This document shows positions 43,373-53,700 of a DNA stretch of 64,000 nucleotides, in pieces. Below the pieces are notes generated by a model, which was given only the letters and a program-made list of their open reading frames with translations, made no database searches and was not told the origin of the DNA. Every line of letters starts with the position of its first letter. The first letter of the stretch is position 1. Source of the DNA: Ktedonobacter racemifer DSM 44963 (GTDB taxonomy: Bacteria; Chloroflexota; Ktedonobacteria; Ktedonobacterales; Ktedonobacteraceae); NCBI RefSeq assembly GCF_000178855.1, contig NZ_ADVG01000005.1, positions 806,001-870,000 of the forward strand, in the 5' to 3' direction. The translations under genes were made by a program, and so were the position numbers.

Positions 43373-44797
43373 CTACGCCCCATATGTTATATTAAACACC
43401 ACGCCTTCATCCCCAAAATGGATGACATCTCCATCATTTAAGACCACCGGCTGTTGAATCCGTATATTATTGACCGTGGTGCCATTGACGCTGTTGAGAT
43501 CGGCCAGGAACCAGCGTCCCTCGGCGAACCAGAGGCGTGCGTGATGGCGTGAGACCGTGCGCCCCGAGATGACCAGGTCGCAGCCATTGGTGCGCCCAAT
43601 CTTGGTCACATCCTGGTGGAAACGGTAGGAGCGCCCAGCCAGGGGGCCGCTTTGGAGCGTCAGGCGTGCCAGCACAGGTCGCCCGCTCGCGTCTGTATAG
43701 CGATCCATGATGGCGCGCTTATTCGTCAGGTCATCACCACACGTCGTACAGAAGAGGCGCGCCGCGGGATTCTGCGCGCTACAGCGGAAACACGTCACCG
43801 TCTGAGCTGGCATATTCGCGGCAGGCGTAGAGGCCAGCTGTCCCGAGTTCGGCGTCTGCACGAAGCTTTGATCTGGAGAGGACATAGAACCAGAGAGCCG
43901 CCGGGAACGAGAGAGCGACAGGTTTGAGGACGCCATGGTGCTGGTCAGCGCGGAGATAAAGTCATCCGCCGACTGATAGCGGTCACTGGGCGACTTGGCA
44001 CACATCTTCTGGATGACCTGAATGATCCCAGGGGGCACATTCTCGGCCTGCAAACGATCGATGGGCAGAGGATCATTCACATGCTTGAGCGTGATTGAGA
44101 GCGGGTTCTCCGCCGAAAATGGGACCTTCCCGGTCAGGCAGTGAAAGAAGACGATGCCCAGCGAGTAGATATCACTCCGGCGATCAACGGCCTGGCCCGT
44201 TCCCTGCTCAGGCGACATATATTGCGGGGTGCCAATGCCTGTCCCCACGCGAGTCAAGTTGGTCGTGCCTTCGAGAATCTTGGCGATGCCAAAGTCGGAG
44301 AGCAGGAGGTGTCCATCCTTGCGCAGGAGCATATTGGCTGGCTTGACATCGCGGTGAATAATCCCATTGCGATGCGCGCAGTCGAGGCCCTCAGCAGCCT
44401 GAATCATAAAATCCGCGGCCTCGGCCACAGGTATGGGACCCTTGAGGCGTTCCTTGAGCGTACCGCTTTCTACGTACTCCATGACGATGAAAGTGATGTT
44501 CTCAAGCTCGCCAAAGTCATGAATCTGCACGATGTTAGGATGCGCCAGTTTCGCCACCGAGCGCGCCTCCTGCACAAAGCGCTTGACAAAGATCGGGTCA
44601 CGCGCGTGATAGGCGGGCAAGACCTTGATGGCCACATAGCGATCCAGGGTGGACTGATATGCCTTGAAGACTGTCGCCATTCCGCCAGCACCGATGCGCT
44701 CTACAATGCGGAATTGGCCTAGTGTCTTTCCAATGAGTGCTCCCGCATCTTCGTTACGACCAGCAGGCTGGCGTGGAGACATATTCTCTGGTTGCAT
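43373..44797 (-). CDS. Ser/Thr protein kinase with zinc ribbon and FHA domain
   Basis: About 474 residues. Kinase domain with GAGGMATVFKA, Lys in VAIKVLP, HRDVKPAN, SDFGIAK and TPQYMSPEQ, all intact. A linker holds a zinc ribbon (CFRCSAQNPAARLFCTTCG). The C-terminus is an FHA domain (GRTNGCDLVISGRTVSRHHA, then LADLNSVNGTTVN), which binds phosphothreonine. Kinase and reader in one chain suggest recruitment of its own phosphorylated substrates. No membrane segment was seen. The start at 44797 has GGAG upstream; longer frame to 44872 is less likely. Confidence 0.92.
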   Translation of the reverse strand: MQPENMSPRQPAGRNEDAGALIGKTLGQFRIVERIGAGGMATVFKAYQSTLDRYVAIKVLPAYHARDPIFVKRFVQEARSVAKLAHPNIVQIHDFGELENITFIVMEYVESGTLKERLKGPIPVAEAADFMIQAAEGLDCAHRNGIIHRDVKPANMLLRKDGHLLLSDFGIAKILEGTTNLTRVGTGIGTPQYMSPEQGTGQAVDRRSDIYSLGIVFFHCLTGKVPFSAENPLSITLKHVNDPLPIDRLQAENVPPGIIQVIQKMCAKSPSDRYQSADDFISALTSTMASSNLSLSRSRRLSGSMSSPDQSFVQTPNSGQLASTPAANMPAQTVTCFRCSAQNPAARLFCTTCGDDLTNKRAIMDRYTDASGRPVLARLTLQSGPLAGRSYRFHQDVTKIGRTNGCDLVISGRTVSRHHARLWFAEGRWFLADLNSVNGTTVNNIRIQQPVVLNDGDVIHFGDEGVVFNITYGA

Positions 44798-45009
44798 ACC
44801 CCTGACAACTCCGTTATCCGAAACTTGATGCCTGGTGTGGGTTCCCTCTACGCCAGAAAGATCAGCGCACAAGAACCTGGCATCCCTCGACAGAAAACGC
44901 CCATTGTGTTTTCTCTGTCGAAACAGTCTTTCGCTCGTTTCGAAGCGTTCCTGTTTCTCCTTGATTATACAGATAGAAACGTACTCTGTCGAGAGAAATC
45001 CAACAAAAC

Positions 45010-46302
45010 TTACCCTTCCAACAGAAGTGCTTCTGGGTCTTCTACCAGTTCCTTTACTTTGACCAGGAAGCGCACCGCTTCACTTCCATCGACGATGCGA
45101 TGGTCATAGGAGAGCGCGACATACATCATGGGGCGAATGACCACCTGCCCGTCGATGGCAACGGGACGCTGCTCAATCTTGTGCATGCCCAGGATGCCTA
45201 CCTGTGGTCCATTGAGGATAGGTGTGGAGAGCATGGAGCCGAAAGTCCCACCATTGGTAATCGTAAACGTGCCGCCTTGTAGTTCCGCCAGCGAGAGGGT
45301 ATTTGTACGCGCACGCTTGGCCAGGTCCCCGATCTCCCGCTCGATGGCGGCGAAGGACTTGCGATCCGCGTCACGAACCACGGGCACCACCAAGCCTTCT
45401 TCCGCGCCTACCGCGATCCCAATATCATAATAGTGCTTGAGCACCATTTCATTGCCCTGAATCTCGGCATTGAGGCGCGGGAAGGCTTTGAGCGCACCCA
45501 CGACGGCCTTGGTAAAGAAGGACATAAAGCCAAGTGAGACATTATGACGCTCCTTAAAGGCGTCCTTGCGGCGGCTGCGCACATCCATCACGGCGCTCAT
45601 GTCGATCTCATTAAAGGTGGTCAACATGGCCGCCGTATGCTGGGCCTCGACCAGGCGCTGGGCAATGGTCTGGCGCCGGCGCGACATGCGCACGCGCTCC
45701 TCACGACGCGAGGCATCTGCTGCTGGCTGTGCCGGAGGTAACACAGGCTGTGCCGCCTGCGGGCGAGCCGCGGGTGTCGTCTGTGGGGCTACCGCTGTCG
45801 TGGCTGGAACGTCCTGGCTGGAGCTCTCCTCCAGGTAGCTCATGACATCTTCTTTGGTGACCCGGCCATGCGGGCTGCTGCCCCTGACCTGGGAAATATC
45901 GACGTTATGCTCGGCGGCGATCCGGCGGGCCAGTGGTGATGGTGGGCGCTGCGACTCACCTGCGGCGGTTAAAGGCTGCGAGATCGTGCGCTTGATCTCT
46001 TCGCTTTGTGGCGCGGGAGCTGTAGCAATGGCACCATTGCTGCTCCCCTTACCGCTGACCTGGGCCTCCTGTCCAAGGAACGCGATCACTTCCCCCACCT
46101 GGACGGTCTCACCCTCGCGCTTGAGAATTTTGTGAATCACGCCATCTTGCTCGGCGTTGACTTCGACATTGACTTTATCAGTCTCTAGCTCGGCCAATGT
46201 TTCACCCTGGTGGACGGCATCGCCCTCGCGTTTGAGCCAGGTTGCGATGGTAGCATCGACAATCGACTCTCCCAGGATTGGCACACGAATCTCATCGGAC
46301 AT
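45010..46302 (-). CDS. sucB: 2-oxoglutarate dehydrogenase E2 (dihydrolipoyl succinyltransferase)
   Basis: About 430 residues. An N-terminal lipoyl domain with the lipoylated Lys in LAELETDKVNVE (about 43), a peripheral-subunit-binding domain (RRIAAEHNVDISQVRGSSPHGRV split around 150), and a catalytic domain ending in ALSYDHRIVDGSEAV with His and Asp. It transfers succinyl from lipoamide to CoA. The start at 46302 (GGAGGGAAAC upstream) overlaps the stop of sucA by 11 bases, so both are co-translated. E3 is not in the window. Confidence 0.95.
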   Translation of the reverse strand: MSDEIRVPILGESIVDATIATWLKREGDAVHQGETLAELETDKVNVEVNAEQDGVIHKILKREGETVQVGEVIAFLGQEAQVSGKGSSNGAIATAPAPQSEEIKRTISQPLTAAGESQRPPSPLARRIAAEHNVDISQVRGSSPHGRVTKEDVMSYLEESSSQDVPATTAVAPQTTPAARPQAAQPVLPPAQPAADASRREERVRMSRRRQTIAQRLVEAQHTAAMLTTFNEIDMSAVMDVRSRRKDAFKERHNVSLGFMSFFTKAVVGALKAFPRLNAEIQGNEMVLKHYYDIGIAVGAEEGLVVPVVRDADRKSFAAIEREIGDLAKRARTNTLSLAELQGGTFTITNGGTFGSMLSTPILNGPQVGILGMHKIEQRPVAIDGQVVIRPMMYVALSYDHRIVDGSEAVRFLVKVKELVEDPEALLLEG

Positions 46303-49126
46303 GTTTCCCTCCGGTCTCTTTTTGTGATACTGATACGCCCGCGGCTTCTTTAATGATCTGCTCTTGTTCTGCAGCATGAATGTCCCAGAAACCGGCAGCC
46401 GGGCTTGAGCGCTCGGGGCGCGCGATCACGCGTAGCGTGGCCTTGTCTCCCAGCAACTGTTGTATACGCGGAGCAATGTATTCCCAGGCCCCCATGTTGC
46501 GCGGTTCTTCTTGCACCCAGATGAACTCGCTGGCATTGGTATACCCCTCAAGGACTCGCTTCAATGAGCGCTTGGGGAAGGGATACAGCAGCTCTACACG
46601 CACAATCGCGGTGTCTTCATTATGCATGCGGCTCTCGTGTGAAAGCAAGTCAATCGCGATCTTGCCACTACAGAAGACAACCCGGCGCACAGCTTTGGGA
46701 TCCTGACTGGCGCGTGGATCATTGATGACCGATTGGAACGACCCCTCAACCAGGTCGCTCAAGCGCGATGAGGCAAGGGGATGACGCAAGAGACTCTTCG
46801 GCGTCATGATGATCAGCGGACGCGGATAGCTTGGGAGGAGATAGGCCTGCAAGCGTAAGAGGTGGAAGTACTGCGCCGCCGTCGAGCAGTTGGCGATACG
46901 CCAGTTATCCTCGGCAGCCAGGTGCAGGTACCGCTCCAGGCGTGCACTTGAGTGCTCTGGTCCATTTCCCTCATAGCCATGCGGCAAGAGCATCACCACG
47001 GAGGAGTCCTGGCGCCATTTCGCACGACCCGAGGCCAGAAACTGATCTATAATGACCTGGGCCACATTGGCGAAGTCGCCATACTGCGCCTCCCACAGGA
47101 CCAGCGAATCGGGCGCCTGCACACTATACCCATACTCAAAGCCCAGGGGCGCGGTCTCGCTCAGAGGGCTATTATACACGGTAAACGAGGAGCGAGCCTC
47201 GGGAAATTTCTGTAGCGGAAGGAAGGTCATGTGGCCCTCTCTACTGTGCAGGACGGCATGGCGATGATTAAAGGTGCCACGCTCGCTATCCTGGCCGGTC
47301 AGGCGAATCGGCGTCCCACTTGCCAGGATGGTCGCGAAGGCCAGCGCCTCGGCATGACCCCAGTCGATGCCACCTTCTGGTCCAAGCGCATTGGCACGAC
47401 GCTGCATCACGCGCTCCAGCTTAGAATGCGGATGAAAACTCTTTGGCCAGTTTAGGAGCTCCTCGTTATAGCGTTGCAGCACCTCCGCGGTAACGGGGGG
47501 GACAGAGAAATCGATGGGATAGTGGGCCATATCGCCTTGATCAACCACGCGCTCGACCTTAATCGCCCCGCTATCGGCCTCGCGCTTCGCCTGCTCTAGC
47601 TCATGAATGGCCTCATCCCAGATCTGCTGCGCCTCATCCTGCGTCAGGATCTGGCGCTCGACCAGGCGTTGCGCAAACAGCTCGCGCGCGGTCGGATGGC
47701 TGCGAATAATTTCATACATCTGTGGCTGGGTAAAGGCTGGCTCATCGCCCTCATTGTGTCCCCAACGCCGGTAGCCCACCAGGTCGACCAGCACATCCTT
47801 ATGGAAGCGGTCGCGATAGGCGTGGGCAATGCGTACAGCAGTCAAGCAGGCATAGGGATCATCCGCGTTGACATGAATGATAGGGATGCCAAAGCCCTTG
47901 GCCACGTCACTGGCGAAATGAGTTGAGCGCGAGGAATCGGGATCGGTGGTAAAGCCAAGCTGGTTGTTCACAATGAGATGGATCGAGCCACCAACCCAGT
48001 AGCCGCGCAGGTGCCACATATTTAGCGTCTCGGAGACCACGCCCTCTCCAGGGAAGGCCGCGTCACCATGAATCTGAATGGCCAGCGTGTGATCGACATC
48101 GAGCAGTGGTGAGCCAGAAACGGTGCGAATCTCTTGTGATGCGCGTGCCATACCGCTTACCACCGGATTGACGAACTCCAGGTGGCTAGGATTGGGAGCC
48201 AGAATGACCTTTAGCTCGACTGACGCCCCTTCATCCAGGACGTGTTCCGCCCCCAGGTGATACTTCACGTCACCCGTCCACCCATACCCAAAGCTATCGG
48301 TAAGGGGCGTACCTTCTTCGTGGCGCGCATGAGTAAACTCGGAAAAGATGCTTGCATATGGCTTGTTAAGCACATGCGCCATCACGTTTAGGCGACCACG
48401 GTGGGCCATCCCAATCATCACATTCTTAGTTTCAGAGTCAATTGCGGCGGAGATAATTTCGTCCAACATCGGCACCAGGATATCGGTGCCCTCAATGGAG
48501 AAGCGTTTCTGTGCGGTAAATGCCTGGTGCAGGTAGCGCTCGAAAGCTTCTACCTGTGTCATCCGTTTGAGCAGCCTGCGCGCATCCGCGCCCGAGGGTT
48601 CGCGATGGTAGAGATGCAGGCCCACCGCATCGCGCAACCAGCCACGCTCGTCAGGGCTTTTTACCTGGTCGAACTCGTAACTAATTGATCCTGAATACAT
48701 CGCCCGCAGGGCATTGATCGCCTCTAATGCATTGGCGGCTCCCTCCGCGGAGTGACCGCCAATGATGTCTGGTGGCAATTGCGCCAGATCATATTCGCTT
48801 AAGCCATAGGTCTCGAGCATCAAAGCAGGATCTCCTGGCGGCTCATTCCCTAATGGGTCAAGGTGTGCCCCCAGATGCCCGCGCTCACGGATCGCGTGCG
48901 CCAGATTATTGGCGGCCACAATATGAGCCACATTTCTGCCTTGATCTTGAGGAGCGGGAGCACGTGTTTCCACGGGTGCGGTCGTCACAGGCTGCTCAGT
49001 AGAAGACCAGGAATCAAAAATGGCCCGTGTGGCCTCATCTATTGCTGCTGGATTCTGTTGATAACGTTCATATAATTCAAGGACATATCCGGCATTTGGT
49101 CCAAAAAACGTTTCCAGGTCGTGCAT
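46292..49126 (-). CDS. sucA: 2-oxoglutarate dehydrogenase E1
   Basis: A 944-residue thiamine-diphosphate enzyme of the TCA cycle. Start MHDLETFFGPNAGYVLELYE is typical. Thiamine-binding GDAAFPGEGVVSETLNMWHL (split) and NNQLGFTTDP are present, as are IGMAHRGRLNVMAHVLNKP and RHAVLHSREG. Full length compared with E. coli SucA. It decarboxylates 2-oxoglutarate and succinylates the lipoyl arm of SucB, encoded directly downstream. AAGGGAA lies 6 bases before the ATG. Confidence 0.96.
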   Translation of the reverse strand: MHDLETFFGPNAGYVLELYERYQQNPAAIDEATRAIFDSWSSTEQPVTTAPVETRAPAPQDQGRNVAHIVAANNLAHAIRERGHLGAHLDPLGNEPPGDPALMLETYGLSEYDLAQLPPDIIGGHSAEGAANALEAINALRAMYSGSISYEFDQVKSPDERGWLRDAVGLHLYHREPSGADARRLLKRMTQVEAFERYLHQAFTAQKRFSIEGTDILVPMLDEIISAAIDSETKNVMIGMAHRGRLNVMAHVLNKPYASIFSEFTHARHEEGTPLTDSFGYGWTGDVKYHLGAEHVLDEGASVELKVILAPNPSHLEFVNPVVSGMARASQEIRTVSGSPLLDVDHTLAIQIHGDAAFPGEGVVSETLNMWHLRGYWVGGSIHLIVNNQLGFTTDPDSSRSTHFASDVAKGFGIPIIHVNADDPYACLTAVRIAHAYRDRFHKDVLVDLVGYRRWGHNEGDEPAFTQPQMYEIIRSHPTARELFAQRLVERQILTQDEAQQIWDEAIHELEQAKREADSGAIKVERVVDQGDMAHYPIDFSVPPVTAEVLQRYNEELLNWPKSFHPHSKLERVMQRRANALGPEGGIDWGHAEALAFATILASGTPIRLTGQDSERGTFNHRHAVLHSREGHMTFLPLQKFPEARSSFTVYNSPLSETAPLGFEYGYSVQAPDSLVLWEAQYGDFANVAQVIIDQFLASGRAKWRQDSSVVMLLPHGYEGNGPEHSSARLERYLHLAAEDNWRIANCSTAAQYFHLLRLQAYLLPSYPRPLIIMTPKSLLRHPLASSRLSDLVEGSFQSVINDPRASQDPKAVRRVVFCSGKIAIDLLSHESRMHNEDTAIVRVELLYPFPKRSLKRVLEGYTNASEFIWVQEEPRNMGAWEYIAPRIQQLLGDKATLRVIARPERSSPAAGFWDIHAAEQEQIIKEAAGVSVSQKETGGKHVR

Positions 49127-49580
49127 GGAAGTTCCCTTTTCATTGACACAACGAACCTGGCTACGTGCCTCTTTGTACTGTGTCTCGTCGTTGAGTGGGT
49201 TCCTTGTGTCTGAGTTTTCTGCTATTGTTTTTCTACCATCCCCTATGGTATCATAGCTTTACAATACTTCAAAGTATTTGAGATTAGTTCTCCTTGTGCT
49301 ATAGATCTGGTCTTAGTCTCTCAAAAATGGAATGACTAAAAACAGTAAAACCCCGAGTATATCCGGGGCGAGTCGCCGCAACGAAGGAAAGTACGATGGC
49401 TCGTTACTCTTTCTACGAATGAGCACGCCGCATCGTCACTTTTTCTCCCTATTTACTGGTAATAAGCCGCTTTTCTGGCTGTATTCCTACCAGGATGACT
49501 CATGCAAGGGGATGTGCTACCCTCAAGTGGATATACTATCACTATATCTTGTTCACACACTCGCATGAGGCGAGTTACAC
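49127..49580. other. Divergent intergenic region between sucA and the T-box operon
   Basis: About 450 bases without a convincing gene. A short plus-strand frame at 49332-49568 has no ribosome site or motif. It should hold promoters for sucA and for the T-box transcript. Confidence 0.5.
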
Positions 49581-49907
49581 GAAGGCTTTGACGGAGCCAG
49601 TACGCGACTAGATCCTGTCACAGAGAGCCTGAGCTTGCTGCAAATCAGGCACAGAGGGGGTCGCCGAAGATCACTCCTGAGCTGTCTGCCAACGAGAGCG
49701 CCCTCTCTTCACAGGGGACCCTCCAGGCCAGGCCGGTCCCTTCCCGTTATCGTGAAGGACGTAATCCCGCTCGCCACGCTGAGTGTCGGCCAGGGAATAC
49801 GAAAAACCGAGTGAGTCAGCACGTCTCTGTCGTACTGTCGTCTGACTAATAAGGGTGGTACCACGGGAGGCTCCTCTCGTCCCTGGCAGGACGAGGGGAT
49901 TTTTTTA
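49581..49907 (+). ncRNA. T-box leader (isoleucine specifier)
   Basis: Classic tRNA-sensing leader: stem I elements AGTA and AGAGAGCC (about 49588-49628), specifier ATC within GAAGATCACTCC at 49670-49672, the invariant T-box AAGGGTGGTACCACG at 49851-49865, and a terminator (49873-49907). Uncharged tRNA-Ile would pair with the ATC codon and the T-box, favouring antitermination. It controls the AlaX-like gene and ileS. Confidence 0.95.
49873..49907 (+). terminator. T-box intrinsic terminator
   Basis: CCTCTCGTCC with GGACGAGGGG, followed by seven T. Its left arm overlaps the end of the T-box antiterminator region. Confidence 0.92.
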
Positions 49908-49939
49908 TTGGGCTTTTGCAACTGAAGGAGCGCAAACGG

Positions 49940-50665
49940 GTGAAGACGAAGCTACTGTACCAAACAAATAGCTATACGTACGAGTGCTCGGCTAAGATCG
50001 TCGCTGTGAGTGGCGATGAGGTTGCGCTGGATGCCACCATCTTCTATCCCGGTGGGGGTGGACAGATGGCGGATCGAGGCCTGCTGAGCTGGAACCAGGG
50101 CGCCAATCAAGCGCACGTGATCTCCATCAGTAATCGCAATGGAACGGTCTGGCATACGCTCGACTATATTCCACCCAAACCAGAGACCGAGGTCACCGAG
50201 TCCATTGATTGGAACTTTCGCTATCGCTCCATGCGCACCCATACCGCCTTTCTGCTGCTCTGCAGTGTGATCTGGAGAGAGTTTGGCATTCAGGTCACCG
50301 GCGGGCAGATCTATCCCGACCGTGCGCGCATGGATTTCGCCCTGGAATACCTGGAGAAAGACCGTATCGCCGAGTTGGAGCAGCAGGTGAACACGCTTAT
50401 CGCGGCTGACTACCCAATTCATACCTACATGCTGCCCCGGGAGAAGGCCCTCTCGCTCTCGGCCCTGGTACGCGCCAGGATCAACCAGCTTCCTCCCCAC
50501 CTGGACGAGGTCCGCATGGCCGAGGTCGTCGGCTTTGATGTGCAAGTCGATGGCGGGACCCTGGTCAATCACACGCGTGAAATCGGCGGTATCCAGATCA
50601 TACGCAGCGAGAACAAGGGGAGAATCAATAAACGCCTGGAGATTGTGCTCAAGGAAGCGCTCTAG
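49940..50665 (+). CDS. AlaX-like tRNA-editing-domain protein with altered metal site
   Basis: About 241 residues with the fold of alanyl-tRNA editing proteins (ATIFYPGGGGQMADRG at the start, TGGQIYPDRARMDF in the middle, MAEVVGFDVQVDGGTLVNHTREIGG near the end). In active AlaX proteins zinc is bound by HxxxH and CxxxH. Here the first motif reads HTAFLLL, with only one His, and the second DGGTLVNH, with neither Cys nor the standard His. It may have lost deacylation or act differently. It is the first gene behind an isoleucine T-box and 72 bases before ileS. The GTG at 49940 follows AAGGAG by 9 bases. Confidence 0.85.
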   Translation: MKTKLLYQTNSYTYECSAKIVAVSGDEVALDATIFYPGGGGQMADRGLLSWNQGANQAHVISISNRNGTVWHTLDYIPPKPETEVTESIDWNFRYRSMRTHTAFLLLCSVIWREFGIQVTGGQIYPDRARMDFALEYLEKDRIAELEQQVNTLIAADYPIHTYMLPREKALSLSALVRARINQLPPHLDEVRMAEVVGFDVQVDGGTLVNHTREIGGIQIIRSENKGRINKRLEIVLKEAL

Positions 50666-50737
50666 CCCTCTCCAGGCGAAGTACCCTATCTTTTTATCTG
50701 GTCTTATCTTTTGTTGTAAGACGAGGAGGAGGTTGTC

Positions 50738-53700
50738 GTGCCTGTGTCATCAACCGTTTTTCGCCCGGTCCCCGATGCCGACCGCGTCGATTATCCAGCC
50801 CTGGAACGTTCCATCCAGCAGTGGTGGGACGAGCACCAGATTCGCCAGCAGTATCTTACGCGCAACGCGCAGAGTGAGAAGAAGTACTCATTCCTGGATG
50901 GTCCCATTACCGCCAATAATCCCATGGGGGTCCATCATGCCTGGGGGCGTACCTACAAGGATATCTACCAGCGCTTTAAAACCATGCAGGGCTACAAACA
51001 ACGCTATCAAAATGGCTTCGACAGCCAGGGGCTCTGGGTCGAGGTCGAGGTCGAGAAGTCCCTGGGCCTGCAAACCAAGCGCGATATCGAGGCCTATGGG
51101 ATCGCCGAGTTTGTCGAGCGCTGTAAAGAGCGCGTCTTCAAGTTCGCGCAGGTTCAGAGCGAGCAGTCGATTCGCCTGGGCTACTGGATGGACTGGGGTA
51201 ACGACTACTTTACCCTCTCCGATGAGAATAACTATACCATCTGGCACTTCCTCAAGAAATGCCATGAGCGCGGCCTGATCTACAAAGGGCGCGATGTGAT
51301 GCCCTGGTGCCCACGCTGCGCGACCGGACTCTCCAATATGGAGATGGAGTCTGAGGGCTATAAAGAGCTGACGCACCTGAGCCTCTATGTGCGCTTCCCC
51401 CTCGTTGAGAAGCCCGGCGAATACCTCCTGGCCTGGACCACCACACCCTGGACCCTGGCGGCCAACGTCGCTGCGGCAGTGCATCCCGACCTGAACTATG
51501 TCCGCGTGGAGCAGGATGGGGAGTATTACTACCTGGCGGAGCAGTTGCTGCCCGTCCTTAAGGCCCTCAAGGGCCATGATAAGGGCGACTATCGCGTGAC
51601 AGAGACCCTCAAGGGCCATGACATGGTAGGCTGGACCTATCGCGGCCCCTTCGATGAGCTACCTGCGGCCCAGGGTATTGTTCACCGTGTCGTCCCTGGG
51701 AAAGATGTCAACGCAACCGAGGGTACGGGCATTGTGCATACCGCTCCCGGCTGTGGTCGCGAGGATTTCCTTCTTGGCAAAGAGTTCAACCTGGAGGTGA
51801 TCGCCCCCGTCGATGAGTTTGGCGTCTATATCGAGGGCTTCGACTGGCTGACGGGCCAGAGCACGGCCAGCGTGGGGCAGCAGGTCGCCGATCACCTGGC
51901 AAAGAAGGGCCTGCTCTACCGCACCCAGAATTATAAGCACCGCTATCCCACCTGCTGGCGCTGTAAGACGGAACTGATCTTCCGCCTGGTCGATGAGTGG
52001 TTTATCTCCATGGACCAGTTGCGCCACGAGATCATGGAGGTAGTCAAGCAGATCACCTGGCTTCCATCCTGGGGCAATGAGCGCGAGATGGACTGGTTGC
52101 GCAATATGGATGATTGGATGATCTCCAAGAAGCGCTACTGGGGCCTGGCCCTGCCCATCTTTGATTGCCCCGCCTGCGGCCATTTCGAGGTTATCGGCAG
52201 CAAAGAGGAACTCAAGGCACTCGCCGTCTCTGGCTGGGAAGAGTTTGATGGCCATACACCACACCGTCCCTACGTCGACGCGGTCAAGATCCACTGCGCT
52301 CAGTGTGGCGCGGAGGTTTCACGCATCAAGGATGTGGGCAATCCCTGGCTCGATGCCGGTATTGTGCCCTACTCAACCCTGCATTACCTGACGGACCATG
52401 CTAGCTGGCAGGAATGGTTCCCAGCTGACTTTGTGACCGAGTCATTCCCCGGCCAGTTCCGCAACTGGTTCTACTCCATGCTGGTCATGAGTACAGTCCT
52501 GGAGCAAACCGCACCCTTTAAGACACTCCTGGGCTACGCCACCGTCTATGGCGAGGATGGTACTCCTATGCATAAGTCCAAGGGGAACCTGGTGGTCTTC
52601 GATGAGGCCGCGGACCGCATCGGAGCGGATACCATGCGCTGGCTCTATAGCAACCATGTCTCCGAGCAGAACCTGAACTTCCCCAATATTCCTACGCCAG
52701 AGGAGATGGAGAAGTCTCAGCTCACCGGGCAGCCTATACGCCTGAGTGAGAAGTGGATGCTGGTGCGCCGGACCATGGATAAGCTCTGGAATGTCTATGG
52801 CTTCTTTATCAAATATGCCAACATCGATAACTTTGATCCAACCAAGCACCAGTTGCCGGTTGCCGAGCGCGATGCGCTGGACCGCTGGATCATCTCCGAG
52901 CTTCAGCAGACAATCCAGTCTGTAACCCAGGGCCTGGAGCAATACGATACGACCAAACCTGCCGAGGCCGTACAATCCTTTCTGGATGACCTCTCCAACT
53001 GGTATCTCCGCCGTAGTCGTGACCGTGTGTGGGGCGCCGAACTCGATAAGGATAAGCTCGCCACTTACCTGACACTCTATGAGTGCCTGACGACGCTGGC
53101 GACCCTGCTGGCGCCATTCATGCCCTTCCTGGCCGAGGAGTTCTACCAGAACCTGGTGCGCGGCATCAATCCCCAGGCGCCACTCAGTGTGCACCTCTGT
53201 GATTGGCCAGTGGCCCAGCCAGAGTTGATCGATGAGCCGCTCGTGCGCGATACCCACCTGGTCATGCAGATCGTGAGCCTGGGGCGGGCCACGCGCGCCA
53301 AGGCACAGATCAAGGTGCGCCAGCCACTCCAGACCATCCATGTCCGTGTGCCGAGCGCGCAGGAGGAAGAGGCCATCCAGCGCCTGCGTGAGCAAGTGCT
53401 TGAGGAACTCAATATCGAGTATCTGCGCCTCATGCGCCGCGATAGCCGTATGCTGGCCTATACCCTCAAGCCACAATTTAAGGTCCTGGGCGCAAAATAT
53501 GGACCCGTGGTGCAAAAGATCCTGGCTTACTTTAAGACGCTGACGGAGGATGAGGCCCAGGCCGCCGCCGAACACCTCAATACGCAGGGCAAGCTGGATC
53601 TGACCTTTGGTGAGACCCACGTCTCGCTCACATCTGAAGAGGTCCAGGTGGTCTCTACCGCTCGCCCTGGTTATGTGGCTGCGGAGGAGCATGGCTACGT

